Part shown: one piece after another, positions 54,807 through 64,000 of the stretch | Position numbering within the stretch: position 1 is the stretch's first letter | Layout of the letters: each line of letters starts with the position of its first letter | Assembly (NCBI RefSeq): GCF_000027005.1 | Contig: NC_012963.1 | Span: 2,356,001 to 2,420,000 of the forward strand | Reading direction: 5' to 3' | DNA from: Komagataella phaffii GS115 | Taxonomy: Eukaryota > Ascomycota > Pichiomycetes > Pichiales > Pichiaceae | Length of the DNA stretch: 64,000 nt | Position numbers and translations under genes: made by a program | The notes under the pieces: generated by a model | Told to the model about the DNA's origin: nothing | Database searches by the model: none | Seen by the model: the letters and a program-made list of their open reading frames with translations, nothing else

Positions 54807-56087
54807 ATGATTCACGCTCTGAACATCGAGACGGAGGATAATAAACCTGGCATTCAGCATGCGTTGCTCAGAAGGTTGCGGAGGCTGAAGTGGCTAGCTG
54901 CCTATAAGAAGTCCATTGTCTGCATGGCCCTCTTCGGAGTGGTAATTGCGACGGTCAACATGGCATACACGCCCAAGTCAAGCAGTATTCCATTGGACTT
55001 GACGTCCAAGAAAATACTGATCAAGAAAGATATGCGTGTGGCTTACTTATCAAGGCACATCGGAACCACTGAAGACTTTAAGTATATGGCCGACCATCTC
55101 GGCTTGACCAATGTGACGTACCACCAGAAAGATCTTCCCAAGTTGGGAATTAGAAGGGAAGAGTACAAGAACAAAGCACTTGAACCACCGTATGATACTG
55201 TTTGTGAAGACAACGACGCTGTCTTTGTGTCTGATGATCTATTGGTGGGATGGCCGTTGGTTATGCCTCAAAAGATTTGCAAAAATTTGTTCTTCATCAT
55301 CACTAATAGATTTGATTACATGGCAAGTGGAGACGAAAAGGATATTTACCATCAGGATATGGAACGAGCAGTTAATAGGAGAACCGATCCTGCCAAGTTC
55401 ATCATAAACAATCCTTTTGAATACAACTACCTTCTTAGCAGAAACGTGTTCCCCGAAGATCCCCCGCAGCTCATCAGACCGTTCGGATTTTCAGATATCG
55501 AAGATCAAAAGATTCCAATGGATGACATCAATCGTCCATGTCTTATAATTAACCGTGTTTCCCAAGACGGTGACCTGATGTCAAAGCTTGTCAAGGAAAA
55601 ATCAGGCGTGGAATGTAAGGTTCTAGGCACCAAATATGGTGGTCCGAAAACTTTGGCAAAATACAAGTCTATTGTGGTACATCTACCGTATCAGGTTGCT
55701 ACCATGAAAATGTGGGAGAATATTGCCTATGGAACCTTGATGGCAATTCCTAGCCCTGAGTTCATGACACAGCTTTGTGAAGAACACCATTGTGCACAAT
55801 CCAATGATGTCTTTGAGACTAAAAGGGTTATTGATCCCCCGGAGGACTGGTACAAGTATGTTGACTTCTTCTTACCTGAATGGGAAAGATGTTTTATACA
55901 GTTCGGATCCTGGAGCCAGTTGAGTGACATCTTGAAGAATAGAGATTATTTGGCAGACGTTGAATATTGTGAGAACCGTATGATAGAAGCCAGGGAGGAG
56001 AATTTGAACTCCTGGGCCGAAGTGTTTTACAACATTACTATAAACCTTGAGAACTCAAAAAAGTTAGAAGAGGCCAAACAGGCTTAA
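54807..56087 (+). CDS. Type II membrane protein, glycosyltransferase-like
   Basis: The first ATG in the frame is 54807, giving 426 aa; 66 nt of open frame before it have no ATG. A short basic cytosolic tail (RRLRRLKWLAAYKK) is followed by one membrane span (about 37-54), the Golgi type II topology. The lumenal part starts with a Ser/Pro-rich stem and has alternating alpha/beta segments, such as DMRVAYLSRHIGTTEDFKYMADHLGL, DAVFVSDDLLVGWPLVMPQ, NLFFIITNRFDYM and SIVVHLPYQVATMKMWENIAYGTLMAIPSPEF. The last one looks like the nucleotide-sugar end of a GT-B fold. Family and acceptor are not recognised. One NVT and one NIT sequon are present. Confidence 0.72.
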   Translation: MIHALNIETEDNKPGIQHALLRRLRRLKWLAAYKKSIVCMALFGVVIATVNMAYTPKSSSIPLDLTSKKILIKKDMRVAYLSRHIGTTEDFKYMADHLGLTNVTYHQKDLPKLGIRREEYKNKALEPPYDTVCEDNDAVFVSDDLLVGWPLVMPQKICKNLFFIITNRFDYMASGDEKDIYHQDMERAVNRRTDPAKFIINNPFEYNYLLSRNVFPEDPPQLIRPFGFSDIEDQKIPMDDINRPCLIINRVSQDGDLMSKLVKEKSGVECKVLGTKYGGPKTLAKYKSIVVHLPYQVATMKMWENIAYGTLMAIPSPEFMTQLCEEHHCAQSNDVFETKRVIDPPEDWYKYVDFFLPEWERCFIQFGSWSQLSDILKNRDYLADVEYCENRMIEAREENLNSWAEVFYNITINLENSKKLEEAKQA

Positions 56088-56411
56088 ACCGAATCAGACT
56101 CCGAGCAGAGTTCCATAAACTTAGATTAATCATATTCTGGCTTGATATGCCGTTCCCTGAACACTAAACCACCATGGAATCCTAATATTCAAGTACCGCA
56201 TATTGCTTTTAAAGCACTTAATGATAGTTCCTTTAATTCAATCCGTGGAAGCATCAGGTTAGTCAACTATTCATCCTGCTTATTCCCAAAGATAATCTGT
56301 GCCATCTTCAGTTTTCTACCGGCACTGTGCTTGCTCACTTAGTATAATAACTTTAATAAACCTATAAAGAAAAACAATTGATTTTATCTACTGTAAAGTT
56401 GTTGATTTTTA
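56088..56411. other. 324-bp convergent intergenic region, nothing distinctive
   Basis: The region separates the stops of the glycosyltransferase-like gene and CHC1. It is AT-rich toward 56350-56411, consistent with CHC1 polyadenylation signals on the minus strand. No repeat or gene was seen. Confidence 0.4.
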
Positions 56412-59400
56412 CTAAAATCCCCCAAATCCAGTACCGGTTGGTTGCAGACCAATGCCAGTACCATTGGTTAACAACAATCTTTGAGACCCTGCCTGTTCAT
56501 CATCAGCATTTGTTTCTTGGCTCTGCCTCTTCTTCAGATCCTTGTACAACTCGTTGATTCTGTCCTGATTATTTTTGGCAATGGAGATTTCATAAGGCTT
56601 AGTGTAATCACCCAAACCATGAAGCCAGCTCAATTCTAAAATTGAGTCGGGGTTGACTAGATGATAACAGGCATACAAAGTGGCTACAAAGCACTCCTTA
56701 TTACCAGTCTCAACGAAGTACTGCAATGTTTCAGATGCAACCTTCTCACTACCAGAAATGGCTGCAGTTTCAATGACGTCGCTCCACAACCTATCTGTTT
56801 TCAAAATGGAAATAGCTTTGTTCCACTTCTTGTTCTTACGGTAAAGGACTGCTGCAATTTGTCTGAAAAAGATTACCTCATGTTTCTCCAATCTTTCTGC
56901 CAGTCCTAGAGCATCAAACTTATCGTTGGATTCAATTACTGATCTCAAAGACTTGTAATCCTCTTCTTCAATAAGCAAATCGTGGTATGCTTGATTCACA
57001 ATAGAGTTATTTTTGTCCAAGACGGAGATTAAGAACGGCTTCACTAATGGGAGGTTGTCCGATTTTTGGAACAACTTTACTACTCTTGGTAAGTCGATTC
57101 TTGGAATCATAACAGATAGCAAGTCCGTCAACAACGATGGATGCTCGTTCAGGTAAAAGTTGATAGCCTTGTAGTAGATTTCTAAGTTCGACACCTTGAC
57201 AATAACCTCCTTGAATGAGCTGTGTTCAAATGCACTACTTGATCTTTCAATGATAGTCAAAGCAGCGTTGTCCCACTCATCGTAGTGACAGTATAAGAAA
57301 ATCAGTTCAGGCCATAGATGAGCAGCCTCACAAGCTCTCAAAACTTTTGGAATGTTGATACGAGACCAAAACAATTTCAAATGCTCCATGGTTTTATCTG
57401 GAGAATACTTCGTGTACAAAACAGCAAGCTCAGTAAACATACCCATATGAGCACGTTCCAACCCTAGACCGTTTTCAAACAATGAAAGAAGTTGGTCAAA
57501 GTATCCAAAGTATTCGTATTTGTTAACAAGCTCGTCAAGTTCCTCGGCATGAATGATCAAATTCAAACCACAGATCTGGGCCAAACGGAATTCTTTGTTA
57601 TCGATACAAGCTTCGTTGACTTGCTTCCATACCTTCACATTGGATGCCTTTCTAGCACAATCGACAGCAGCTTGGTAATCTCCCAGGTAAACTAAGGTAG
57701 ATGCCAGCTTGCTGTAGTTAGAAATACTGGAATAAAGCAGCTTCGCAGCTTCATAGTTGTGCTTTTCGTACAACTTGTCACCAATAGATTCAAGATCAGC
57801 AGCATTTGACAATTGCAAAAAGTGTTCAATATCGTTCAATCTATCTGTGTTAGCATAGGCATTGATGATAGCGCCGTCAACCTTTGGTTCTCTTAAGGTT
57901 TCTCTAGCCATCTTTAGGAATGGAATAAGTTCCTCCTCTTTTCCTGCATGCTCCGCAATGTCAATGACTTGCTCAAAGTTGGAAGGATCGCCAGCCTTGA
58001 TATAAGATTCGATAGCCTCTGGAATTCGTAAACCATTTAGCTGGGCAGCACCCAATTGCGACCACAGTTCAGGTTTGTCAAGCTTTTCAGCATATTCTTC
58101 ACCTCTATCAAGAGACATGACATCTTCCACTAGCACCTTCAAAGCCTTACCGTACAGTTCAAATTTGTTGTACACCTTGAATGCCTCTTCATACAATCCA
58201 GCTTCTGTGGCCAAAGAGCCAATCTCCTCCGGATCAAAGTCATCAAGCTTTTCAATGTATGAATCAACTCTTGTTTGATCAGCCTTGATGGCGGTCAAAA
58301 TCAATAGTTCCTGTAAGGAAGGGTTATCGTTGAAAGGGGAAGGCTCCAAGATAATCTTTTCTAACAGCTCAATCAGTTCAGATGGCAAGTCGGCGTCCAT
58401 AAAAGCCTCGACAGCCAATGATACTGGCTCAGGATCTTCAAGTTCTGGAATGGCAGTACCAACAACTTGGTCGATAAGTTGTCTCCTGTACATGTTGTCT
58501 TCAGAAAGAACAACTGACCACAATTGACGGTCAGATCTACTTAATAAGTATCTTGCTTGGTATTTGAACATTGCATTTTCATTTGTTATTTTGATGAGTT
58601 CTTCATCATTTTGACCCTTAGAATAAGCAATGTAAGCAAGGTATGGATCTCTCTTTTCACAATATTTACCAACAACAAGTGTATCGTAGTTATCGTTATC
58701 CTGCAAGAATTTTTCAGGATTGTTGTTAGAGTCAATGTAAATTTTGGCCAAAGTGTCGTACACGGTTTTGTCAGCAGACCCTCCTTGAAGAGTTTGTTCT
58801 AAGAAAGGAAGCAACAGCTTCAATCTGTTTCGCTTTTCGACTTCCTCTACCAATGGGGCAATTGGAACTTGGCCAATTACTGTTTGTAGTAGGGATTGTA
58901 TAATGGCCTCATCACAATCAACATCCAAAAGACCTGCAATGACTTGTGGTGTTTTGGAAGGATTGACTTGCTGAACATAAACTTCGATAAACTTGAAAAA
59001 TTTATTCTTGTACAGGTACAATACCAAATCATGAACAAAGTCATAACGATCACAAACAATGATCAAAGGTAACTGGTCATCCAACTTAGCTTCTTTCAAG
59101 AAGTTCTTAACTTTTTCACCATTGTAGACGTTATTCTCTCTGGTGACTCTCTCGATTTCTTTAACTTGTCCCAACTTAGCAGCGGCTTCAATGTACTTGA
59201 AGACAACTTCTGGTTCTTGCGTTACGTTAACAATAGAGGCCAAATAATAGTATTCACCTTCTGTGCACTTAAATTCCTCAAACACCTTGATCAAAGTTAC
59301 TGGTCCTATCAAGTCTGAATATTTGGTGGCCACTTGAATCACAACCTGCAAGTTCTGTGCAATATTCTTGGAGAGCATTTCTCTTAAACATGCTACAGAT

Positions 59401-61382
59401 TGTTCAACGTTGAGTTTGCCAAAGTAGTTGACTAACCAGTCGGTTGGAAAAGCTTGAGTGTTCACAATCACTCGCTTAATGTCCTTGATATCGTCAAAGT
59501 GCTCCAATGCTCTTTGAAACAAACCAGCCTTTTCTGCCAATGCGGCAATAGTTGGTCGGTCATATTGCGAAAACATGTTGTTCCCCAGAATAGCATCAGC
59601 CACTTGAGGAGCATGCAAAAGATTAATCTCCAATAACCGCGTTTGCAAATGGCCCTCTGCTGGTTTATCATCTTTTAATGCGTCCAAAAGGAAAGCGGTA
59701 CCTTGCTGAATGTAGTTTTGAGACAAGAAAATATCAGCAATTTTCTCAATGTCTAAACCTGGAGTTTGTCGCAATAAGGATGTGGCAAACTCAGCCGCTT
59801 TGTCTGGATTCACTCTAACAATATTTTGAATCAAGATAGTGTATTCTGGGTGATAGTTGACCTTTTCACAGTAAGGCAAGATCTTGTCAAATTGGCCAAT
59901 TTCAGCAAGGCATGACACTACCTTAACTGGAACTTGTGCACGCATGTAGACAGCCAAGGCAAGTGTGGTATCAAAAGGCTTGACGATGTCACCAAGCTCC
60001 TCGGATGATTGCAGCTTGTCTTCCTTTAACCATTTCTCGAATAGAGGCTTCTTATCCTGTTGTAGAACGGGCTTAGCCAATTCGATGGACTCGAACTTGT
60101 TTAAGGTTCCCTTGTCCAATAGGATGGAAAAGTAACTCAAGATAGGGGAGATCTGACCTGGGGCTGGCTGCAAGTTCTTCAGACGGTTGATCGTCTCAGA
60201 AGTTCTCAGTTGTTCAGAAGAGGCAGCAATCTTGGCAGCATTGTCGTAGTCTCCTGAGGCTAAGCACTGATTAAATTGTTGAGTAAAAAGATTCTCAGCT
60301 CCTGGAAGTCCACTTCTTGAAGCAAGAGATAGAGCCAAAGGAATGTTAGAGAGCTTGTTCAAAATATAAGGAATGAACGATTCTCTGGAGAGGTCAACAG
60401 TTAGCACCTGGCCGCTTCTGTTGATGGCGATGATACCGGTACCATTGTTGTATGAAGCGGCAGTAAATACAGGCTCTGCCGATATTCTGTTTACAAACAA
60501 ACTGGTGCTTGACTCAACATCGTACAAGTGAATGAAACCGTACTTTGTAAGCAGATAGATGATACCGTATTTTTGAGAAACATGGACGGATACTGGGAAA
60601 TCATTGGCTGCATCTGCAGGAAAGAAAATGTCCACATTCTTCTTCTGGAAAACAGGAGCTCCCTCTTGATGGTCAATTTCAATTACGTGTAATTGACCAC
60701 CGGTGGCCGTTCTGTTACCACATACAAATACCTGTGTGTCGACGGAGGCACCGCTCAATTTCAATGTGGCGAAATTACAGACGTGACCGTCGATTGCCTG
60801 GGAGATATTTCTTGCCTTTGAGTACAATTGGATGTGGCCTACAATGCGTCCCTCTTCTTGAGCGATACCAGTGACTGCAATCCAAGTGTTGTCCTTGTTC
60901 GATACATAGTTGATGATCTGGTTGTTGGTTAAAGAGACATGTTTATCGGCCAATCTAACTGGACCATCCCCAGTGCCATCAAATACATTCCACTCAAAAA
61001 TTGCGTTCTGAGTTACCAAACCAAGAGTCTGCTCATTGAGCCATTTCCAGAATATAACGGGTTCTGACATCGTGAACGACTTTAGTCTCTGTTTGGTATC
61101 CAGGTTGAAGATCTGTAGGGTTGTTCCGTTAGCACGCAGAGAAATAACGTTCTGAGATGGATGCATGATGGCATTATCCGCTGTCATGTTCTTTTTGGTC
61201 ACATTGTTGTTGTTGTGCAAGTCAATGATGCTGACAGTGTTGCCATTGGCACCTTGTTCCCTGACACACACGAAACGATCAGATTCCAACGTCGTGGATC
61301 GAAAATCCAGGAATTGGGGCTGGATGCCGATATCGGTCAACTGAAGGGGTTCTGTGAACTCGATTGGAATATCGCTGGACAT
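56412..61382 (-). CDS. CHC1: Clathrin heavy chain
   Basis: The 1656-aa protein is the triskelion leg of clathrin coats at the trans-Golgi network and plasma membrane. The N-terminal seven-bladed propeller (about 1-330) opens with PIEFTEPLQLTDIGI and contains NNTVSIIDL-type blade repeats. The helical linker and the clathrin heavy-chain repeats fill the rest to about 1560. The C-terminal segment near 1600-1656 carries the trimerisation helix and ends in a Gly-rich GTGIGLQPTGTGFGGF tail. Length matches the 1653-aa yeast protein. The ATG at 61382 is the natural start. PMP20 lies upstream on the same strand, 250 bp away. Confidence 0.98.
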   Translation of the reverse strand: MSSDIPIEFTEPLQLTDIGIQPQFLDFRSTTLESDRFVCVREQGANGNTVSIIDLHNNNNVTKKNMTADNAIMHPSQNVISLRANGTTLQIFNLDTKQRLKSFTMSEPVIFWKWLNEQTLGLVTQNAIFEWNVFDGTGDGPVRLADKHVSLTNNQIINYVSNKDNTWIAVTGIAQEEGRIVGHIQLYSKARNISQAIDGHVCNFATLKLSGASVDTQVFVCGNRTATGGQLHVIEIDHQEGAPVFQKKNVDIFFPADAANDFPVSVHVSQKYGIIYLLTKYGFIHLYDVESSTSLFVNRISAEPVFTAASYNNGTGIIAINRSGQVLTVDLSRESFIPYILNKLSNIPLALSLASRSGLPGAENLFTQQFNQCLASGDYDNAAKIAASSEQLRTSETINRLKNLQPAPGQISPILSYFSILLDKGTLNKFESIELAKPVLQQDKKPLFEKWLKEDKLQSSEELGDIVKPFDTTLALAVYMRAQVPVKVVSCLAEIGQFDKILPYCEKVNYHPEYTILIQNIVRVNPDKAAEFATSLLRQTPGLDIEKIADIFLSQNYIQQGTAFLLDALKDDKPAEGHLQTRLLEINLLHAPQVADAILGNNMFSQYDRPTIAALAEKAGLFQRALEHFDDIKDIKRVIVNTQAFPTDWLVNYFGKLNVEQSVACLREMLSKNIAQNLQVVIQVATKYSDLIGPVTLIKVFEEFKCTEGEYYYLASIVNVTQEPEVVFKYIEAAAKLGQVKEIERVTRENNVYNGEKVKNFLKEAKLDDQLPLIIVCDRYDFVHDLVLYLYKNKFFKFIEVYVQQVNPSKTPQVIAGLLDVDCDEAIIQSLLQTVIGQVPIAPLVEEVEKRNRLKLLLPFLEQTLQGGSADKTVYDTLAKIYIDSNNNPEKFLQDNDNYDTLVVGKYCEKRDPYLAYIAYSKGQNDEELIKITNENAMFKYQARYLLSRSDRQLWSVVLSEDNMYRRQLIDQVVGTAIPELEDPEPVSLAVEAFMDADLPSELIELLEKIILEPSPFNDNPSLQELLILTAIKADQTRVDSYIEKLDDFDPEEIGSLATEAGLYEEAFKVYNKFELYGKALKVLVEDVMSLDRGEEYAEKLDKPELWSQLGAAQLNGLRIPEAIESYIKAGDPSNFEQVIDIAEHAGKEEELIPFLKMARETLREPKVDGAIINAYANTDRLNDIEHFLQLSNAADLESIGDKLYEKHNYEAAKLLYSSISNYSKLASTLVYLGDYQAAVDCARKASNVKVWKQVNEACIDNKEFRLAQICGLNLIIHAEELDELVNKYEYFGYFDQLLSLFENGLGLERAHMGMFTELAVLYTKYSPDKTMEHLKLFWSRINIPKVLRACEAAHLWPELIFLYCHYDEWDNAALTIIERSSSAFEHSSFKEVIVKVSNLEIYYKAINFYLNEHPSLLTDLLSVMIPRIDLPRVVKLFQKSDNLPLVKPFLISVLDKNNSIVNQAYHDLLIEEEDYKSLRSVIESNDKFDALGLAERLEKHEVIFFRQIAAVLYRKNKKWNKAISILKTDRLWSDVIETAAISGSEKVASETLQYFVETGNKECFVATLYACYHLVNPDSILELSWLHGLGDYTKPYEISIAKNNQDRINELYKDLKKRQSQETNADDEQAGSQRLLLTNGTGIGLQPTGTGFGGF

Positions 61383-61632
61383 CTTGTCGTTAGTTCAATG
61401 ACCTGGTGTCTGGATTGTTTTCCAAGGAAGGGAAGAGTGATTTGTCCAGAGCTGAATCTGAAATGGCGGTCGCGAATCTGTGATGTAAGGGCTACGGCGA
61501 AGCCAGGCCGGGTGACACGGCAATACCGGACAAATCGAGAGTCCAAGGCGGAAAGTGCGCAAGACACAGGCAGTGCTATATTTGGCATTACAACAACATT
61601 AGTTTAGTCTTAAACTAAGCGAAACTACGTAC

Positions 61633-62145
61633 TTACAACTTTGCTAGAACCCTGTCGGCGGAGGAATGCTTGACCTCAGGGCCCTTCTCTGCAAACACGT
61701 TTTGCACCACACCGTCTTTTCCAACGATTAAGGCAAATCTTCCGGTTCTTTGACCCAGTCCAGCAACTGACAGATCGAGGGTCAGTCCCAACTTGTTGGC
61801 CAGCTCCAAGTTGGTGTCAGAAGCGAAGATGATCTTGTCGGAATCGGCTCCCAGAGCCTTCTTCCATGAGTTCAATACGAATGCATCGTTGGCAGTGATC
61901 ACCAGGATGAAGTCAATTCCCTTCTTCAAGAAAGTTGGCAAGTTCTTGATGTATGGTGGGAGATGTTCCTCGTGACAGGTACTCGTGAAAGCACCTGGAG
62001 CGGCAACGACAATAAATCTCTTGCCTTGCACGGTCTCTCTCAAATTGAAAGGAGCTGGCCCACCCCCAGATGATGGAATGTGGAACATTGTAGCATCGGT
62101 TGGGAATCTATCTCCTCTCTTAACAGTTTGAAAATTTCTTGACAT
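61633..62145 (-). CDS. PMP20: Peroxisomal peroxiredoxin Pmp20
   Basis: A 170-aa peroxiredoxin of the Prx5/Ahp1 group with its peroxidatic cysteine at C57 in VVAAPGAFTSTCHEEHLP. It is the only Cys in the chain, so the enzyme would be of 1-Cys type and rely on glutathione or another external thiol. The C-terminal tripeptide AKL is a PTS1 peroxisome import signal. Pmp20 of methylotrophic yeasts removes hydroperoxides formed around alcohol oxidase and is important on methanol. Its promoter, with a TATA-like stretch on the minus strand near 62260, lies in the 480-bp gap shared with the protease gene. Confidence 0.94.
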   Translation of the reverse strand: MSRNFQTVKRGDRFPTDATMFHIPSSGGGPAPFNLRETVQGKRFIVVAAPGAFTSTCHEEHLPPYIKNLPTFLKKGIDFILVITANDAFVLNSWKKALGADSDKIIFASDTNLELANKLGLTLDLSVAGLGQRTGRFALIVGKDGVVQNVFAEKGPEVKHSSADRVLAKL

Positions 62146-62625
62146 CTTAGAATTTTTTTTTTTGTCTTGGTGGGATTCCTTCGTTTTGTGCGATTACTCT
62201 GAAATCTAGAAAATTTGAAATCTATCCAGCTGCTTCATTGACATCTCTCCAGCCTTTTATATTGTTCACCCTTCTCCACATCGATATCGCCTATGAATCT
62301 TGAATAGCCTCTGGAAAAAAGAGGTTACAAGACTAAGATACCTCCTTTCGAGTCGTGCACCAATCCCCCCGCGTTATCGTTAAGCTGCCTTCAGTTGTCT
62401 CTCCCCCAGCTCTAAGCTACTTGTAGGAATTACGCAATCCTTGTTGAGTTTGAACCCTTCTGGTTGGGGTATTTTTCAAGTTAAAGTTACGTCATTTCCA
62501 TTGGAAAGAACAGGGATTCCCTCTTTTTTCTCTTTTTGGCAGGTCTGTTTGAATCACTTTCCTCCGCGAGCCCCTAGACAACCTCCTTCATAGCCTTTTA
62601 TCACTACTGTTTTGACACTCCAGAA
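62146..62625. promoter_or_regulatory. Divergent PMP20/protease promoter
   Basis: The 480-bp gap has a CGATATCG palindrome near 62284, a CCTCT-N7-AGAGG inverted repeat near 62310, and several CTCC cores of the sort bound by the methanol regulator Mxr1. The CTCC core is too short to count as evidence by itself. No gene is present. Confidence 0.35.
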
Positions 62626-64000
62626 ATGAAAATTATCAGATTAGCATCAGTGGCTACCGTGGCTACCCTGGCACACTCGCTTTTGATACCATCTCTTGAC
62701 CAATTGAATATCCAATTGCCGTTTTCCTTGCCCCATCATACTGAGTCTCCATCGCTGAAATTACAGGGATCTAACCCATTTGAATCTTCCACAGTGAGAC
62801 CCGACCCTATCCAGATATATTCGACTGGATATAAGGTGATTGAGAACTCCTATATTGTCACTGTAGACAGTTCCATCACTGATTCGGAACTTCAGCAGCT
62901 TTATGACTACATTAAAGGTGGATACGAATTCATGTTGAACAATGAAGACCCCTTTTTCGTTGCCATGGGTATTAAGAGACTACCCAAGCATTCTTTGTTT
63001 GAACCTTTCAGTATCGGTGACTCCATGAAAGGCTTTGTCGGTTTCTTTCCACCAAGACTAGTTGAAAAACTGGCCTCTATGGACCTTCCTATAGTGGCTA
63101 TCGAGGCAGATTCAGTAGTCCATTCGACAAAAGAGTACGCAGTTGACGAACATGTAACCTGGGGTTTGGCTAGAATTTCCCAGAGGCAAACACTAGATAC
63201 CAATAGAAATTATATATACCATGTCGATGGTGGCAAAAATGTTACCGCCTATGTCATCGACACTGGTATTTTTGTTGACCATGAACAGTTTGAAAAGCGG
63301 GCTCGTTGGGGTGCAACTATCCCATTTGGGGACGTTGACAAGGATGCCAATGGACACGGAACTCATGTGGCTGGTACAATCGGTTCCGCAAAATATGGTG
63401 TGGCTAAACAGACTTCACTGGTGGCAGTAAAGGTGCTCAACTCTGATGGGACTGGCACCCTTTCAGATGTCATTAAAGGCATTGAGTTTGTGGTCAAAGA
63501 CCACAAGAGCTCAAGGGGCAAGTCTAAGGGCTCTGTTGCTAACATGTCCTTAGGTGGTGGTCTGTCAGTTGCTCTCACATACGCTGTAAATGCTGCTGTT
63601 GATAATGGCATCCACTTTGCCGTAGCCGCTGGAAATGACAATGCTAACGCTTGCAGTTACTCTCCAGCAAATTCAGCTAAGGCAATCACTGCAGCTGCCT
63701 CTACTGTCGAGGACGAACGTGCGTTCTTCAGTAACTGGGGTACCTGTGTGGACGTCTTTGCCCCAGGGTATCTTATTGAGTCCACCTACATTGGCCTTCC
63801 AACCTCCACAAGAGTTCTTTCGGGTACTTCGATGGCCTCTCCACACGTTGCCGGTCTTTTGAGTTACTACCTCTCTCTACAACCCGGGCATGAATCGCAA
63901 TATAACTCCGGTGACTCATTGACCCCAGCTCAACTAAAAGCTAGGATTTTGAGTTTCAGTACCAAGGATGTACTTGATGACTCGGATCTAAACTATGGCA
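62626..64000 (+). CDS. Subtilisin-type serine protease, cerevisin (Prb1/Sub2) family, 3' truncated
   Basis: The frame starts at ATG 62626 and is still open at the window edge after 458 codons. The N-terminus MKIIRLASVATVATLAHS is a signal peptide. An inhibitor-type propeptide (about 70-170, with NSYIVTVDSSITDSELQQL) precedes the S8A catalytic domain. The triad is D212 in YVIDTGIF, H244 in GHGTHVAGTIG and S402 in SGTSMASPHVAG, with the oxyanion Asn at N337 in AAGNDNANAC. The order fits vacuolar proteinase B and its secreted or vacuolar paralogues. Which paralogue it is cannot be told without the missing C-terminus and alignment. Autocatalytic removal of the propeptide is expected. Confidence 0.93.
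   Translation, partial: MKIIRLASVATVATLAHSLLIPSLDQLNIQLPFSLPHHTESPSLKLQGSNPFESSTVRPDPIQIYSTGYKVIENSYIVTVDSSITDSELQQLYDYIKGGYEFMLNNEDPFFVAMGIKRLPKHSLFEPFSIGDSMKGFVGFFPPRLVEKLASMDLPIVAIEADSVVHSTKEYAVDEHVTWGLARISQRQTLDTNRNYIYHVDGGKNVTAYVIDTGIFVDHEQFEKRARWGATIPFGDVDKDANGHGTHVAGTIGSAKYGVAKQTSLVAVKVLNSDGTGTLSDVIKGIEFVVKDHKSSRGKSKGSVANMSLGGGLSVALTYAVNAAVDNGIHFAVAAGNDNANACSYSPANSAKAITAAASTVEDERAFFSNWGTCVDVFAPGYLIESTYIGLPTSTRVLSGTSMASPHVAGLLSYYLSLQPGHESQYNSGDSLTPAQLKARILSFSTKDVLDDSDLNYG

Overview
The window is a gene-dense stretch of nuclear chromosome from a budding yeast. Gene content, short introns with TACTAAC-type branch sites and methylotroph-style peroxisomal genes point to Komagataella (Pichia pastoris group), but no database search was run. 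I see 31 protein genes (two truncated by the window edges, two spliced) and one tRNA gene. No transposon, rRNA, CRISPR array or viral remnant is visible. Several long open frames have no ATG at their apparent 5' end, so starts were reset to the first in-frame ATG (CSR1, SMC6, BOL2, the mitochondrial 770-aa protein, the Nnf2-like protein, the glycosyltransferase).

Layout. 1-10 kb: tail of a Jjj1-like co-chaperone, an amidohydrolase of unclear substrate behind a cluster of GATA sites, SQS1, ATG4, SSU72, guanine deaminase, and an unrecognised membrane protein. 10-20 kb: a Mig1-type repressor with a 20-Gln tract, SMB1, CHZ1, YPT31, SPT16, and an Efg1/Phd1-type APSES factor. 20-35 kb: a Pex11-family protein, a small unrecognised membrane protein, a Csr1-type Sec14 protein, tRNA-Ser(CGA), CDC24, NAM2, SMC6, CTF3, BOL2. 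35-50 kb: a NIF3 protein, the spliced mitoribosomal gene MRPS35, POX1, ESF2, a mitochondrial protein, ESP1 and RRG8. 50-64 kb: a spliced flavin-reductase-fold gene, an Nnf2-like protein, MRI1, a type II membrane protein resembling a glycosyltransferase, CHC1, PMP20, and the start of a subtilisin-type protease.

There are no operons. Loose themes are peroxisome and fatty-acid metabolism (Pex11 family, POX1, PMP20), chromosome segregation (SMC6, CTF3, ESP1), nucleosome handling (SPT16, CHZ1), mitochondrial expression (NAM2, MRPS35, RRG8) and purine or nitrogen salvage (guanine deaminase, the first amidohydrolase). Convergent genes are packed very tightly: gaps of 2, 0 and 13 bp, and one 36-bp overlap of coding sequence.

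No clearly new multi-gene system is apparent. The unexplained signals are mostly in intergenic DNA: perfect palindromes of 24 and 20 bp, a 12-bp inverted repeat with a 3-nt loop beside an X-box-like element, an 11-bp tandem repeat in a 5' leader, twin Cbf1-type sites, and two tandem uORFs before separase. Four protein genes could not be placed in a known family with confidence.
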